64,000 bases of DNA, taken from NCBI RefSeq assembly GCF_010586825.1, contig NZ_JAAAGB010000002.1, forward strand, positions 529,347 to 593,346, given 5' to 3'. This DNA is from Draconibacterium mangrovi (GTDB taxonomy: Bacteria; Bacteroidota; Bacteroidia; Bacteroidales; Prolixibacteraceae). The notes beneath the pieces were generated by a model that saw nothing but the letters and a program-made list of their open reading frames with translations, did no database searches and was not told the origin of the DNA. Of the stretch, positions 9,262 through 17,430 are shown piece by piece. Positions within the stretch are counted from its first letter, which is position 1. Every line of letters begins with the position of its first letter. Position numbers and translations under genes: made by a program.

Positions 9262-9639
9262 TTAATTCGGAACATACATCAGCCTAATGTTGCGGATGTC
9301 GTTCTCAGCGATTACTTTCTCTGCTGCACTTAAGTTGGGCTCGGGTACGATGATGTGAAGTTTTCCGTGTCTTTCTTTTGTGAAATGCGCGAAAAACTTC
9401 CATCTTTCTGTATCAATATTATTGGTTAACTGAATTTCGTAAATATTGGTTTCTCCGTTTTTTTCGGTGGCTATAATGTCAGGAATAAAACCATTAACCT
9501 CCGTTTGCGTTGTAATAGGAGAAGAAGGAATATAGTTTTTTAGTAACCCGGTTTGTAACGACAGCTCGTATGCCTGTTCTTCCAACTGGGGAACAATTGA
9601 CTTTGCTACCTGCTTTTTTGTTAAAGAAGTTATATTCAT
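9262..9639 (-). CDS. Hypothetical protein with a PD-(D/E)XK-like core
   Basis: The 125-residue product is not recognised by family. Residues 50-72 read 'GFIPDIIATEKNG' then 'ETNIYEIQLTN', i.e. Asp54 in a strand, a hairpin, then Glu68-x-Gln70, which resembles the D...(E/D)xK core of restriction-like nucleases with Gln in place of Lys. The preceding helix (residues 8-32) and following beta-alpha segment ('GKLHIIVPEPN') fit that fold. It is located 78 bp upstream of kamA on the same strand but has its own spacing. It may be a nuclease-fold protein without catalysis; the fold call is inference from a short motif. Confidence 0.6.
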   Translation of the reverse strand: MNITSLTKKQVAKSIVPQLEEQAYELSLQTGLLKNYIPSSPITTQTEVNGFIPDIIATEKNGETNIYEIQLTNNIDTERWKFFAHFTKERHGKLHIIVPEPNLSAAEKVIAENDIRNIRLMYVPN

Positions 9640-9765
9640 ATCTGAAAATAGTTTCTATGCGAACAAAAATACAAAAAAAAGCCGGCATGCAAATTCATGT
9701 AGCTTTTAAATTCATTGTTAATAATGAATTTATATAAGTGGAATGCAAGTTTCTGCAGATAATAA

Positions 9766-9773
9766 TATATTTG
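9766..9773 (+). promoter_or_regulatory. -7 box candidate for the trehalose operon
   Basis: TATATTTG matches the Bacteroidota -7 consensus TAnnTTTG and lies 36 bp before the trehalose synthase ATG. No clear TTG is found 19 bp upstream (TGC is there), so the promoter is either weak or needs an activator. Confidence 0.35.
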
Positions 9774-9808
9774 TAAATTAGAAATAATTTCTATAGAAAT
9801 AATACAAT

Positions 9809-12013
9809 ATGAGTAGATTAATAATTGCCTCAAACAGGTTACCTGTGATGATAAACAGAAGCGCAGACGGAATGACCATAACTCCCAGTGCCGGTGGTTT
9901 AGCAACAGGTTTAAAATCATATCACAAAGACAGCAACAGCGTTTGGATAGGCTGGCCGGGCCTTATGCCCGAAACAAAAAACGAAGAAAAGGAAGTTATC
10001 GGTTTGTTGGAAACCGAGCAGTGCCTGCCTGTATTTTTAAACGAAGAGCTAATTACTAATTATTACGACGGGTTTAGCAATGCAACGCTTTGGCCCTTGT
10101 TTCACTACTTTGCCGAGTTTACCGAGTTTAACGAATCGTATTGGGAGTCGTATTGCAAAGTGAACGAAATGTTTGCCGATACCATTATCGAAAATGCAGA
10201 AGAAGGCGACGTGGTTTGGGTACACGATTATCAATTGTTGCTTTTGCCCAACATCCTTCGCGAAAGACGCCCCGATTTAACCATCGGATTCTTTTTGCAT
10301 ATACCGTTTCCATCATACGAGTTAATACGTATACTTCCATGGCGCGAGCAAATTGTAAATGGACTGCTGGGAGCCGATCTGATTGGATTTCATACCTACG
10401 ATTATGCCCGACACTTTATTAGTTCGGTGAAGCGTTTGTTAGGACACGATGTTGATTTTAACCAGATAAAACTGGAAAACCGTCAGGTGATGATCGATGT
10501 ATTTCCGATGGGTATTGATTACGAGAAGTTTGAATCGCATGCGCTGGAAATACAAAGCAAACCTATTCAGGACCGATCGAAAGAACACCAGGATATTGAC
10601 CGGTTCCTGTTAAGTATGCCAAACCGTAAATTAATTCTGTCTATCGACCGTTTGGATTACACCAAAGGTATTCCGCAGCGTTTAAATGCTTTTCGCGAGT
10701 TTTTAATGAAACATCCGGATTACCGCGAAAGAGTTTCGTTGATTATGCTTACCGTTCCATCGCGAACGGATGTGGAGCAGTACCAAAATCTGAAAAACGA
10801 GATTGATGTGTTGGTGGGGAATATTAACGGTGAATTTGGAACGCTGAACTGGAACCCGGTAATTTATTTCTATCGCTCGGTTCCGTTCAATAACCTGATT
10901 GAGTTATACAGCTCGGCCGATGTGGCTTTACTAACACCGCTCAGAGACGGAATGAATCTGGTGGCCAAAGAGTATATTGCGTCAAAAGTCAACAAAAAAG
11001 GTGTTCTTATTCTTAGTGAAATGGCTGGTGCATCGAAAGAGCTTGGAGAAGCTATTTCGGTAAATCCGAATAATATCCCCGATACGGCCGATGCAATTTA
11101 CAGGGCGCTTACGAAACCCGACAAGGAAATGGAGAAAGCCATAACAGCCATGCAACAGCGTATAAAACGTTACGATATTCATAAGTGGGCTTCGGAGTTT
11201 ATGAAAGCATTAAATAAAACGATTGAAAAACGCTCGGAGCATCATGCACGAAAAATTACAGCCCAGTTAAAGAATAAGATCTTTGCGGATTACAATGATA
11301 AGCAGTCGAAAGTTTTGTTCCTGGATTACGATGGAACTTTGCAACGTTTTTTTGCGAATCCGCAAGCGGCTAAACCCGATGAGGACTTGTACAAGTTGCT
11401 CGATAAACTGGCAGCTGAAAAGAATACAACGCTGACATTGGTAAGCGGGCGCGACAGAGAGACCTTTGACCGCTGGTTTGGAAAAAGAAAATACAACTTA
11501 ATTGCCGAACACGGAGCCTGGTTAAAAGAAAAGGGTAAAGGTTGGGTAGAACGTAAACCTGTTCATACCGAGTGGAAAGAGAGTATTTTGCCGGTGCTTG
11601 AATCGTATGTCGATCGTACGCCGGGAAGTTTAATCGAAGAGAAAACCTATTCGCTGGTTTGGCACTACCGCAAAGCAGATATCGAGTTAGGCGTGTTGCG
11701 TGCGCTTGAATTGGTGCACGATATTTCAAACCTGATCTTTAACCAGGATTTGGAAATACTGGAAGGGAAAAAGGTTGTTGAGGTAAAAGTTTCGGGAATA
11801 AATAAGGGAACGGCTGCAACCGACTTTTTACATGCTAATCCTGCTGATTTTGTGTTGGCAATGGGCGACGACTGGACCGATGAATTCTTGTTTAAAGAGT
11901 TACCCGAAGAGGCCCACACCATTAAAGTAGGTACCGAAAATTCGGCCGCAAAATACTTCGTAAACAACTACAAGGAGGTACGAAGTTTTTTGAATGAGCT
12001 TGTAAAATCATAG
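9809..12013 (+). CDS. Bifunctional trehalose-6-phosphate synthase/phosphatase (OtsA-OtsB fusion)
   Basis: This 734-residue protein makes trehalose from UDP-glucose and glucose-6-phosphate. The GT20 synthase domain covers about residues 1-475, with 'ASNRLPV' at the N-terminus, 'VWVHDYQLLLLP', 'GFHTYDYARHF', 'SIDRLDYTKGI' and 'LRDGMNLVAKEY'. A HAD-type phosphatase domain follows at about 495-734, opening with 'LFLDYDGTL' (the catalytic Asp pair near residue 505) and ending with 'MGDDWTDEFLF'. The fused arrangement lets one polypeptide form and dephosphorylate trehalose-6-phosphate. It is followed 64 bp later by a GH15 gene and lies divergent to the acetyl-beta-lysine operon, so this is an osmoprotection locus. 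Confidence 0.95.
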   Translation: MSRLIIASNRLPVMINRSADGMTITPSAGGLATGLKSYHKDSNSVWIGWPGLMPETKNEEKEVIGLLETEQCLPVFLNEELITNYYDGFSNATLWPLFHYFAEFTEFNESYWESYCKVNEMFADTIIENAEEGDVVWVHDYQLLLLPNILRERRPDLTIGFFLHIPFPSYELIRILPWREQIVNGLLGADLIGFHTYDYARHFISSVKRLLGHDVDFNQIKLENRQVMIDVFPMGIDYEKFESHALEIQSKPIQDRSKEHQDIDRFLLSMPNRKLILSIDRLDYTKGIPQRLNAFREFLMKHPDYRERVSLIMLTVPSRTDVEQYQNLKNEIDVLVGNINGEFGTLNWNPVIYFYRSVPFNNLIELYSSADVALLTPLRDGMNLVAKEYIASKVNKKGVLILSEMAGASKELGEAISVNPNNIPDTADAIYRALTKPDKEMEKAITAMQQRIKRYDIHKWASEFMKALNKTIEKRSEHHARKITAQLKNKIFADYNDKQSKVLFLDYDGTLQRFFANPQAAKPDEDLYKLLDKLAAEKNTTLTLVSGRDRETFDRWFGKRKYNLIAEHGAWLKEKGKGWVERKPVHTEWKESILPVLESYVDRTPGSLIEEKTYSLVWHYRKADIELGVLRALELVHDISNLIFNQDLEILEGKKVVEVKVSGINKGTAATDFLHANPADFVLAMGDDWTDEFLFKELPEEAHTIKVGTENSAAKYFVNNYKEVRSFLNELVKS

Positions 12014-12077
12014 TTAAAAATAGCTTCGTTTATAAGCTTTCTGGTAATACTAATTCAAAAATCATTAGGTTGCGTCC

Positions 12078-13883
12078 ATGGATAATTTGAACTACTCGAT
12101 AATCGGAAATTGCAAAAGTGCTGCATTAATTTCCGACAAGGGATCGATTGACTGGTGTTGTTTGCCCGATTTTAATTCGTCGTCGGTGTTTGCAAAAATA
12201 CTCGACGAAAAAAAAGGGGGGAGCATGGAGTTCCTGGTAGACGATAGTTATGAGATTAAACAAACATACATAAGAACAACAAATATTGTTTCTACATTTT
12301 TTCAGAATGAAGATTCGTGTTTTGAAGTTGTTGATTTTATGCCTCGTTACAAAACAAGCGAATTCGGTCATTTTACCCCTCCGGATATTATTCGGTATAT
12401 AAAGTACAAATGGGGAGAACCTAAATTTAGGGTCCGATACAATCCGAAAGTGGAATATGCCCGATTTAATACAAAAACGGTTGCCGAGGAGGAGTACATT
12501 AAGTGTTTCACCACCGAAGGCGATTACGACTCGTTGTACCTGTATACCGACCTCAACAAAGAAGATATTTTGCAGGAAAACGAAATTACCTTAAGCGATA
12601 ATGCGTTTATCCTTATTTCTTACGATCAGAAACTGCTGAATCAAACACTGGAACGGCAATACCTGAAACTTCAGAAAACAAAAGTGTATTGGCTGGAATG
12701 GGCCAACAAACTAACGTCGTTTAAAAAATACAACAACGAAATTGTTAGAAGTGCGCTTGTTCTGAAGTTGCTGAGTTACGATAAATCGGGAGCTGTTTTG
12801 GCGGCTGTCACAACTTCGTTGCCCGAAACAATTGGCGAGGAGCGAAACTGGGATTATCGTTTTTGCTGGATCCGCGATGCGTCGATGGTAATAAAGGTAA
12901 TGTCGAGTCTGGGGCACCTGAATACCGTGAAGCGTTTTATGAAATTTATTATCGATATTATTCCCGATAAGGATGAAAAGATACAGATCATGTACGGCAT
13001 AAATCGCGAGAAAGTGCTCGAAGAGGAGACTTTGGATCATTTAAGCGGTTATAAAAATTCGTACCCGGTTCGTATCGGGAATGCGGCTTACATTCAAAAA
13101 CAGAATGACATTTACGGAATTCTGATGGATGTGATTTTTCAGCAGTTTACCGAGTTTAAGATTTCGCTTGAAGACAGTGAGGCGCTCTGGACAATCGTGC
13201 GTAGCATCGTAAAAACGGTAGCCAGTAACTGGACAAAACCGGATAAGGGAATTTGGGAGATCAGAACCGATGACCGCCACTTTACCTTCTCGAAAGTGCT
13301 TTGTTGGGTAGCAATCGACAGGGCAGTTAAAATTGCCCGATTTATTCACAAAGAAAGATATGTGGCGGAATGGCAACCACTGGCCGATACCATAAAAGAA
13401 GATATTTTTACCAATGCCTGGAACGAAGAAGTTGGCGCATTTACACAGTCGTACGGATCGAAAGACCTTGACGCTGCCACGCTGCTGATGCAATCGTACG
13501 GTTTTATCGATGGAAAAGATAAACGCTTTGTAAAAACGGTTTTGGCCACCGAAAGGGAGCTTTGCGAAGATGGATTAATGTATCGCTATAAAAACGAGGA
13601 TGATTTTGGTTTGCCAAGTTCGTCGTTTACTATTTGTACCTTTTGGCTTATCAATTCGTTGTATGCCATTGGGCAGCGAAAAAGAGCGAAGAAGATATTC
13701 GATAAACTACTAACGTACAGCAACCATGTGGGGCTTTTTAGCGAGGATATCGATTTTAAAACCAAACGTTTGCTCGGAAATTTTCCACAAGCGTATTCGC
13801 ATTTGGCCTTAATCGAAACGGCTATAAACTTCTCGAAAGGGCAGACCACCGAGGATGAGCAGATTCTGGACGCGATTCATTAA
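12078..13883 (+). CDS. Glycoside hydrolase family 15 protein (glucoamylase/trehalase-like)
   Basis: The 601-residue product starts with the beta-sandwich-like segment 'YSIIGNCKSAALISDKGSID' and 'CCLPDFNSSSVFAKIL' that is typical of bacterial GH15 proteins, and then has the (alpha/alpha)6 catalytic domain from about residue 225, with 'EERNWDYRFCWIRDASM' as the signature. No signal peptide is visible, so it acts in the cytoplasm. GH15 enzymes of this two-domain type include mycobacterial trehalase and alpha-glucan hydrolases; next to a trehalose synthase the likely role is trehalose breakdown or turnover during osmotic downshift (inference). Glucoamylase activity on glycogen-like glucans remains possible. 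Confidence 0.87.
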   Translation: MDNLNYSIIGNCKSAALISDKGSIDWCCLPDFNSSSVFAKILDEKKGGSMEFLVDDSYEIKQTYIRTTNIVSTFFQNEDSCFEVVDFMPRYKTSEFGHFTPPDIIRYIKYKWGEPKFRVRYNPKVEYARFNTKTVAEEEYIKCFTTEGDYDSLYLYTDLNKEDILQENEITLSDNAFILISYDQKLLNQTLERQYLKLQKTKVYWLEWANKLTSFKKYNNEIVRSALVLKLLSYDKSGAVLAAVTTSLPETIGEERNWDYRFCWIRDASMVIKVMSSLGHLNTVKRFMKFIIDIIPDKDEKIQIMYGINREKVLEEETLDHLSGYKNSYPVRIGNAAYIQKQNDIYGILMDVIFQQFTEFKISLEDSEALWTIVRSIVKTVASNWTKPDKGIWEIRTDDRHFTFSKVLCWVAIDRAVKIARFIHKERYVAEWQPLADTIKEDIFTNAWNEEVGAFTQSYGSKDLDAATLLMQSYGFIDGKDKRFVKTVLATERELCEDGLMYRYKNEDDFGLPSSSFTICTFWLINSLYAIGQRKRAKKIFDKLLTYSNHVGLFSEDIDFKTKRLLGNFPQAYSHLALIETAINFSKGQTTEDEQILDAIH

Positions 13884-13894
13884 TGGTTTGAGTT

Positions 13895-14104
13895 GGAGCA
13901 GGTATTGTTCGGCTTCAAGTGCTTATTGCTTTAGTTCAAATGCTTATTGCTTTAGTTGAAACTGACATTGTTTCAGTTAAATCTGACATTGCTTTAGTTA
14001 AAGTGCTTGTTGCTTTAGCCACGGCGGTCGTTGTTTTAGTTGAAGTGCTTGTTGCTTTAGTTCAAGTGTTTATTGTTTGAGGTGAAGCTCTTATTGTTTC
14101 ATTT
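13895..14104. repeat. Degenerate 21-bp tandem array, about 10 units
   Basis: From 13916 nine consecutive units of exactly 21 bp can be laid out, with a tenth, weaker one at 13895-13915. The consensus is roughly (C/G)AAGTGCTTATTGCTTTAGTT; the ATTG/GTTG plus TTTAGTT part is best conserved and the first eight bases vary. One frame stays open across the array and reads as hydrophobic heptads, but no start codon exists, so it is probably not coding. It fills most of the 255-bp gap between the converging GH15 and MarR genes. Twenty-one base pairs equals two helical turns. Confidence 0.9.
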
Positions 14105-14138
14105 TAGTTGTAAAAAACGTAAGCAAAGTTGGCCCGAT

Positions 14139-14621
14139 TTAAATTTGTTCGCCCAAATCAGACTCCGAAGTGATTAATGGCGAAGCTTCAACTTTTTCGA
14201 TATCAAGAATTTTTACCAGCGTATTCAGGCCGGCTTCAACAACTTCGAATTCCTCTTCGCTAAGCTGCAACAGTTTTTCCGATAACTGTTCGTGCAACAA
14301 CGATGGCATTCTACTCAACAGATCGTCGCCCGACGAGGTAAGTGCAATATTCACCACACGTTTATCACCCGATTTGGGAAGACGGGCCAGGTAGCCTTTC
14401 TTTTCAAGGCGGTTAATAATACCGCTTACTGTACTCGGATTCAGGTTCAGAAATTTTCGTAGCTCGCCCTGCGTTGTTTGATAATTTTCTGATTCGTGGA
14501 GAAAGTTCAAACAAAGAACCTGTGGAATACTTACGCCGTGTTCTTTCTGAATTTTTTTTGACTCGATATCTACCGAGCGCACGATTTTGCGAATTTTGAT
14601 TAAAATATCTCTTGTTTCCAT
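14139..14621 (-). CDS. MarR-family transcriptional regulator
   Basis: The 160-residue protein has the winged-helix core of MarR at about residues 30-125: 'SIPQVLCLNFLHESENYQTT' leads into 'QGELRKFLNLNPSTVSGIIN' (the recognition HTH) and then 'RLEKKGYLARLPKSGDKRVV' (the wing with its conserved Asp-Lys-Arg). It is divergent from dinB with 136 bp between the starts, so it may regulate itself and perhaps dinB; the ligand is unknown. The trehalose genes end on the other side, beyond a tandem repeat array, and are therefore unlikely to share its transcript. Confidence 0.9.
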   Translation of the reverse strand: METRDILIKIRKIVRSVDIESKKIQKEHGVSIPQVLCLNFLHESENYQTTQGELRKFLNLNPSTVSGIINRLEKKGYLARLPKSGDKRVVNIALTSSGDDLLSRMPSLLHEQLSEKLLQLSEEEFEVVEAGLNTLVKILDIEKVEASPLITSESDLGEQI

Positions 14622-14757
14622 TCTTTCCGGTACAAAATTTTTGCTAATATATTAAGAAATAATTAGAGCCGCTATTTCGCCGAACAACGATTAAGTTATT
14701 AAAGATTCATATTATTCCGCGACTTCGTTATTTTCGCATCGTATCAGGAAATACAAA

Positions 14758-15840
14758 ATGCCGACAGTGAAAAACCGTAAAATTATACATGTTGATATGG
14801 ATGCATTTTTTGCGTCGGTAGAGCAGTTGGATCATCCCGAGTTGCGCGGAAAGCCTATTGCTGTTGGAGGCACCAGCGACCGGGGAGTTGTTGCCGCGGC
14901 CAGTTACGAAGCCCGAAAATACGGTGTGCGTTCGGCTATGTCGTCGAAAGTGGCAAAACGAAAATGTCCGAACCTGATTTTTGTAAAACATCGTTTTGAG
15001 CGTTACAAAGAAATTTCGGCGCAAATACGAAGCATTTTTCTGGAGTATACCGATTTGGTTGAGCCGCTGTCGCTCGATGAGGCTTATCTTGATGTTACCT
15101 ACGCCAAAAAAGGTTTGCCTTCTGCCACCTTGATTGCCAAAGAAATTCGTCAACGCATTTTCGAAGAAACGGGACTAACCGCATCGGCCGGAGTTTCGTA
15201 CAACAAATTTTTGGCTAAGGTGGCTTCCGATGTCAATAAACCCAACGGAATGTTTGTGGTAACTCCCGATAAGGCGCAGGATTTTATCGACCAGCTGGAG
15301 ATCCGGAAGTTTTTTGGAATAGGAAAAGTAACCGCCAAAAAGTTAAATGATATTGGTGTGTGGTATGGCCGTGATCTGAAAATGATCGACAGGCTTGAGC
15401 TTACCCGAATGTTTGGCAAAGCAGGAAGTTACTACTACGATATTTGCCGGGGTATCGACAACCGCGAGGTGCAGCCATCGCGCGAACGGAAATCGGTAGG
15501 CGCAGAAAATACTTTCCTGCAGGATTTGTTTTTAGAGGACGAACTAAAGAAAGAATTATTGGTAATTGCAGAAAAAGTTTGGGAGCGGGCCGACCGATCG
15601 GGGGTAAAAGCCAAAACGGTAACTTTAAAGTTTAAATATGCCGATTTTGAGCAACACACCCGAAGTAAAACCCTTGAGCCCTACATCAACACCAAAGAAC
15701 GATTTATTACCGAAAGCCTGAAACTAATGAAATCGGAGGGTGGATTTATAAAAGGAATCCGTTTATTGGGATTGACGCTCTCTAACTTTTTGCACGAACA
15801 GGAGGGTGAAATTGGTGTTCAGCTGGTGATTGAATTTTAA
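14758..15840 (+). CDS. dinB: DNA polymerase IV (Y-family translesion polymerase)
   Basis: The 360-residue product has the DinB order: palm with 'IIHVDMDAFFASVEQLDHPE' (catalytic Asp in the first motif), 'VVAAASYEARKYGVRSAM' fingers, 'PLSLDEAYLDVT' (second and third catalytic acids), an HhH thumb segment with 'FFGIGKVTAKKLNDIGV', and the C-terminal little-finger domain. It would carry out error-prone synthesis across damaged bases. The C-terminus lacks a clear beta-clamp tail beyond 'GVQLVIEF', which may itself be a weak clamp motif. The length matches the family. Confidence 0.95.
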   Translation: MPTVKNRKIIHVDMDAFFASVEQLDHPELRGKPIAVGGTSDRGVVAAASYEARKYGVRSAMSSKVAKRKCPNLIFVKHRFERYKEISAQIRSIFLEYTDLVEPLSLDEAYLDVTYAKKGLPSATLIAKEIRQRIFEETGLTASAGVSYNKFLAKVASDVNKPNGMFVVTPDKAQDFIDQLEIRKFFGIGKVTAKKLNDIGVWYGRDLKMIDRLELTRMFGKAGSYYYDICRGIDNREVQPSRERKSVGAENTFLQDLFLEDELKKELLVIAEKVWERADRSGVKAKTVTLKFKYADFEQHTRSKTLEPYINTKERFITESLKLMKSEGGFIKGIRLLGLTLSNFLHEQEGEIGVQLVIEF

Positions 15841-15920
15841 TAAACTTTGTAGAAAAACTGTTTGTCGAATTATATTATTTCCTCTAACTCTCGTATCTTT
15901 CCAGCTAATTAGTAACAACA

Positions 15921-16012
15921 CAGACCGCCCGGAACGAATACTTCCCGGTTCGGTCTGCTGCTAGACTGGTGAACGCCGTCGATGCATCCCGGTGAGCTTT
16001 GTCGAATCGGGA
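15921..16012. other. Structured intergenic segment with two hairpins, function unknown
   Basis: CAGACCG at 15921-15927 pairs with CGGTCTG at 15951-15957, with an inner CCGG/CCGG pair, and TCCCG at 15987-15991 pairs with CGGGA at 16008-16012. The segment is much richer in G+C than the flanks and ends about 20 bp before the ATG of the hydrolase. It could be a 5' leader structure of that gene or a dispersed palindromic repeat. No T-run follows, so it is not an ordinary terminator. Confidence 0.4.
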
Positions 16013-16032
16013 GGACTTATAATCTTTTATAT

Positions 16033-17040
16033 ATGAAACGAATAAAACGCTTTTTACTGATAGTGATTCTTTTGGCGATAATTGGCTACCTTCTGGGGCC
16101 AAAACCTCCCAAACCTGAGTTGAATAAAGACCTGCCATCGCTATCGGCAAGTATTTCAAACATCGAGACCTTTGTGCAACGAAAAGAAGCATCTTTTTCC
16201 ATAAAACCCGATAACGAAAGCCGCATTATCTGGGCAAACGATTCGTTAAAAGAGCGCACTGATTATTGTGTGCTGTATCTGCACGGTTTCTCGGCATCGT
16301 GGTTCGAAGGGCACCCCGCACACGAGCGTTTTGCGCAGCATTTTGGCTACAACTTATACATTCCGCGTTTGCACGATCATGGATTGGTTACCGAAGATCC
16401 TTTAATTGATATGACTCCCGATGGATTATACGCTTCGGCAAAAGAAGCATTAATGGTTGCCCGCAGTCTGGGGCGAAAAGTGATCATCATGAGCACGTCA
16501 ACAGGAGGAACGCTGGGACTAAAACTGGCGGCAGATTTCCCGGAGTATGTTGACGGACTGATCATGTATTCGCCTAATATCAAAGTGAAAAACGGCTCGA
16601 TGGTTTTATTGTCAAAACCCTGGGGCCTGCAAATCGGGCGAAAGGTAATTGGTGGGAAGTACCGTGTTTCTGACGATGATCCGGAGTCGGAAGATTGTAA
16701 ATACTGGAACTGTACATACCGTGTGGAGGCGCTGGTTTATTTGCAACAACTACTTGATGCCACTATGACAAAAGAAACGTTTGGCCGTGTAACAGTTCCT
16801 GTGTTTCTGGGATACTACTATAAAGACGGTGAGAATCAGGACCAAACAGTAAGTGTTGATGCAATGCTCGATATGTTTGATGAACTGGGAACTTTACCCA
16901 ATCAGAAGGTGAAAAAAGCCTTTCCTGAAGCTGGTGATCACGTTATTGCGTGCGAACTGACATCGGGCAGTGTGGAAGAAGTAATTGCCGAAACCATTCG
17001 TTTTGGAGAGGGGTTTTTGGGATTAAGCCCAACCCGCTAG
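16033..17040 (+). CDS. Membrane-anchored alpha/beta hydrolase
   Basis: With the ATG at 16033 the product has 335 residues and starts with a clean N-terminal membrane anchor (KRIKRFLLIVILLAIIGYLL); an upstream ATG at 15982 would bury this behind 17 unlikely residues. The alpha/beta-hydrolase fold follows: 'VLYLHGFSASWFEGHP' for the oxyanion strand, a nucleophile elbow in 'IIMSTSTGGTLG' where the first Gly of GxSxG is Ser, and 'EAGDHVIAC' for the catalytic His near the end. It probably hydrolyses an ester or thioester at the periplasmic face, as in the carboxylesterase/lysophospholipase group. The substrate is unknown. Its stop abuts the GIY-YIG element. Confidence 0.82.
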   Translation: MKRIKRFLLIVILLAIIGYLLGPKPPKPELNKDLPSLSASISNIETFVQRKEASFSIKPDNESRIIWANDSLKERTDYCVLYLHGFSASWFEGHPAHERFAQHFGYNLYIPRLHDHGLVTEDPLIDMTPDGLYASAKEALMVARSLGRKVIIMSTSTGGTLGLKLAADFPEYVDGLIMYSPNIKVKNGSMVLLSKPWGLQIGRKVIGGKYRVSDDDPESEDCKYWNCTYRVEALVYLQQLLDATMTKETFGRVTVPVFLGYYYKDGENQDQTVSVDAMLDMFDELGTLPNQKVKKAFPEAGDHVIACELTSGSVEEVIAETIRFGEGFLGLSPTR

Positions 17041-17417
17041 CTGTCATTTCGAAGGAGGAACGACTGAGAAATCTGAAACCTATGAAAGACCACAATTATT
17101 TCGTATACATTGTTACAAACAAAAATATAACGGTTTTATATATAGGCGTTACGAATGATCTCCAAAGGCGGGTATTCGAACATGAAAATGGATTAATTCC
17201 CGGTTTCTCAAAAAAGTATAATTGTAATTACCTTGTTTTTTATGAGCATTTCCAAAATATTGAATATGCCATTGAGCGGGAGAAAGAAATAAAGAAATGG
17301 AGGAGAGAAAAGAAAAATAATTTGGTAAAAAACTTTAATCCGAGCTGGGAGTTTTTGAATCAAAAGATATATGGTTCATTGTAACAGATTTCTCCTCCTT
17401 CGTCGTCGAAATGACAG
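17041..17417. mobile_element. Putative GIY-YIG mini-element bounded by inverted repeats
   Basis: The left arm (17041-17075) and right arm (17385-17417) are inverted copies: their outer 12 bases (CTGTCATTTCGA) and inner 10 bases (GAGAAATCTG) match exactly, with a variable middle of 13 versus 11 bases. Between them lies only one gene, a 100-residue GIY-YIG nuclease. The element begins directly after the hydrolase stop codon and ends 13 bp before the pgl stop. No target-site duplication is evident. The left arm is repeated, identical over 34 bases, at 34109-34142 where no nuclease gene is present. The arrangement resembles REP/RAYT elements with a different enzyme; mobility is inference. Confidence 0.65.
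17082..17384 (+). CDS. GIY-YIG nuclease domain protein (UvrC N-domain type), single-domain
   Basis: The ATG at 17082 gives 100 residues; a longer frame from 16950 would run through the hydrolase gene and the left inverted repeat and is not credible. The GIY-YIG core is 'YFVYIVTNKNITVLYIGVTN' (the YIV...YIG pair), then 'DLQRRVFEHENG' with the catalytic Arg, and 'AIEREKEIKKWRREKK' with the metal-binding Glu, ending in the family tail 'NPSWEFLN'. Such lone GIY-YIG proteins are often annotated as 'excinuclease ABC subunit C-like' and have no known repair role. Here the gene fills the space between two inverted repeats almost exactly (7 bp and 0 bp to the arms), suggesting it acts on those repeats. 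Confidence 0.9.
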   Translation: MKDHNYFVYIVTNKNITVLYIGVTNDLQRRVFEHENGLIPGFSKKYNCNYLVFYEHFQNIEYAIEREKEIKKWRREKKNNLVKNFNPSWEFLNQKIYGSL

Positions 17418-17430
17418 CATCAGGCATTTT

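Noticed and set aside
13895..14104. CRISPR array
   Set aside because: The units are 21 bp and vary throughout; there is no constant repeat separated by unique 30-40 bp spacers and no cas gene anywhere in the window.
15921..16012. Known riboswitch
   Set aside because: None of the conserved cores of common riboswitches (TPP, cobalamin, SAM, FMN, glycine) could be recognised.
16950..17081. Upstream start for the GIY-YIG gene
   Set aside because: The extra 44 codons run through the hydrolase gene and the inverted repeat; the ATG at 17082 gives the family N-terminus.
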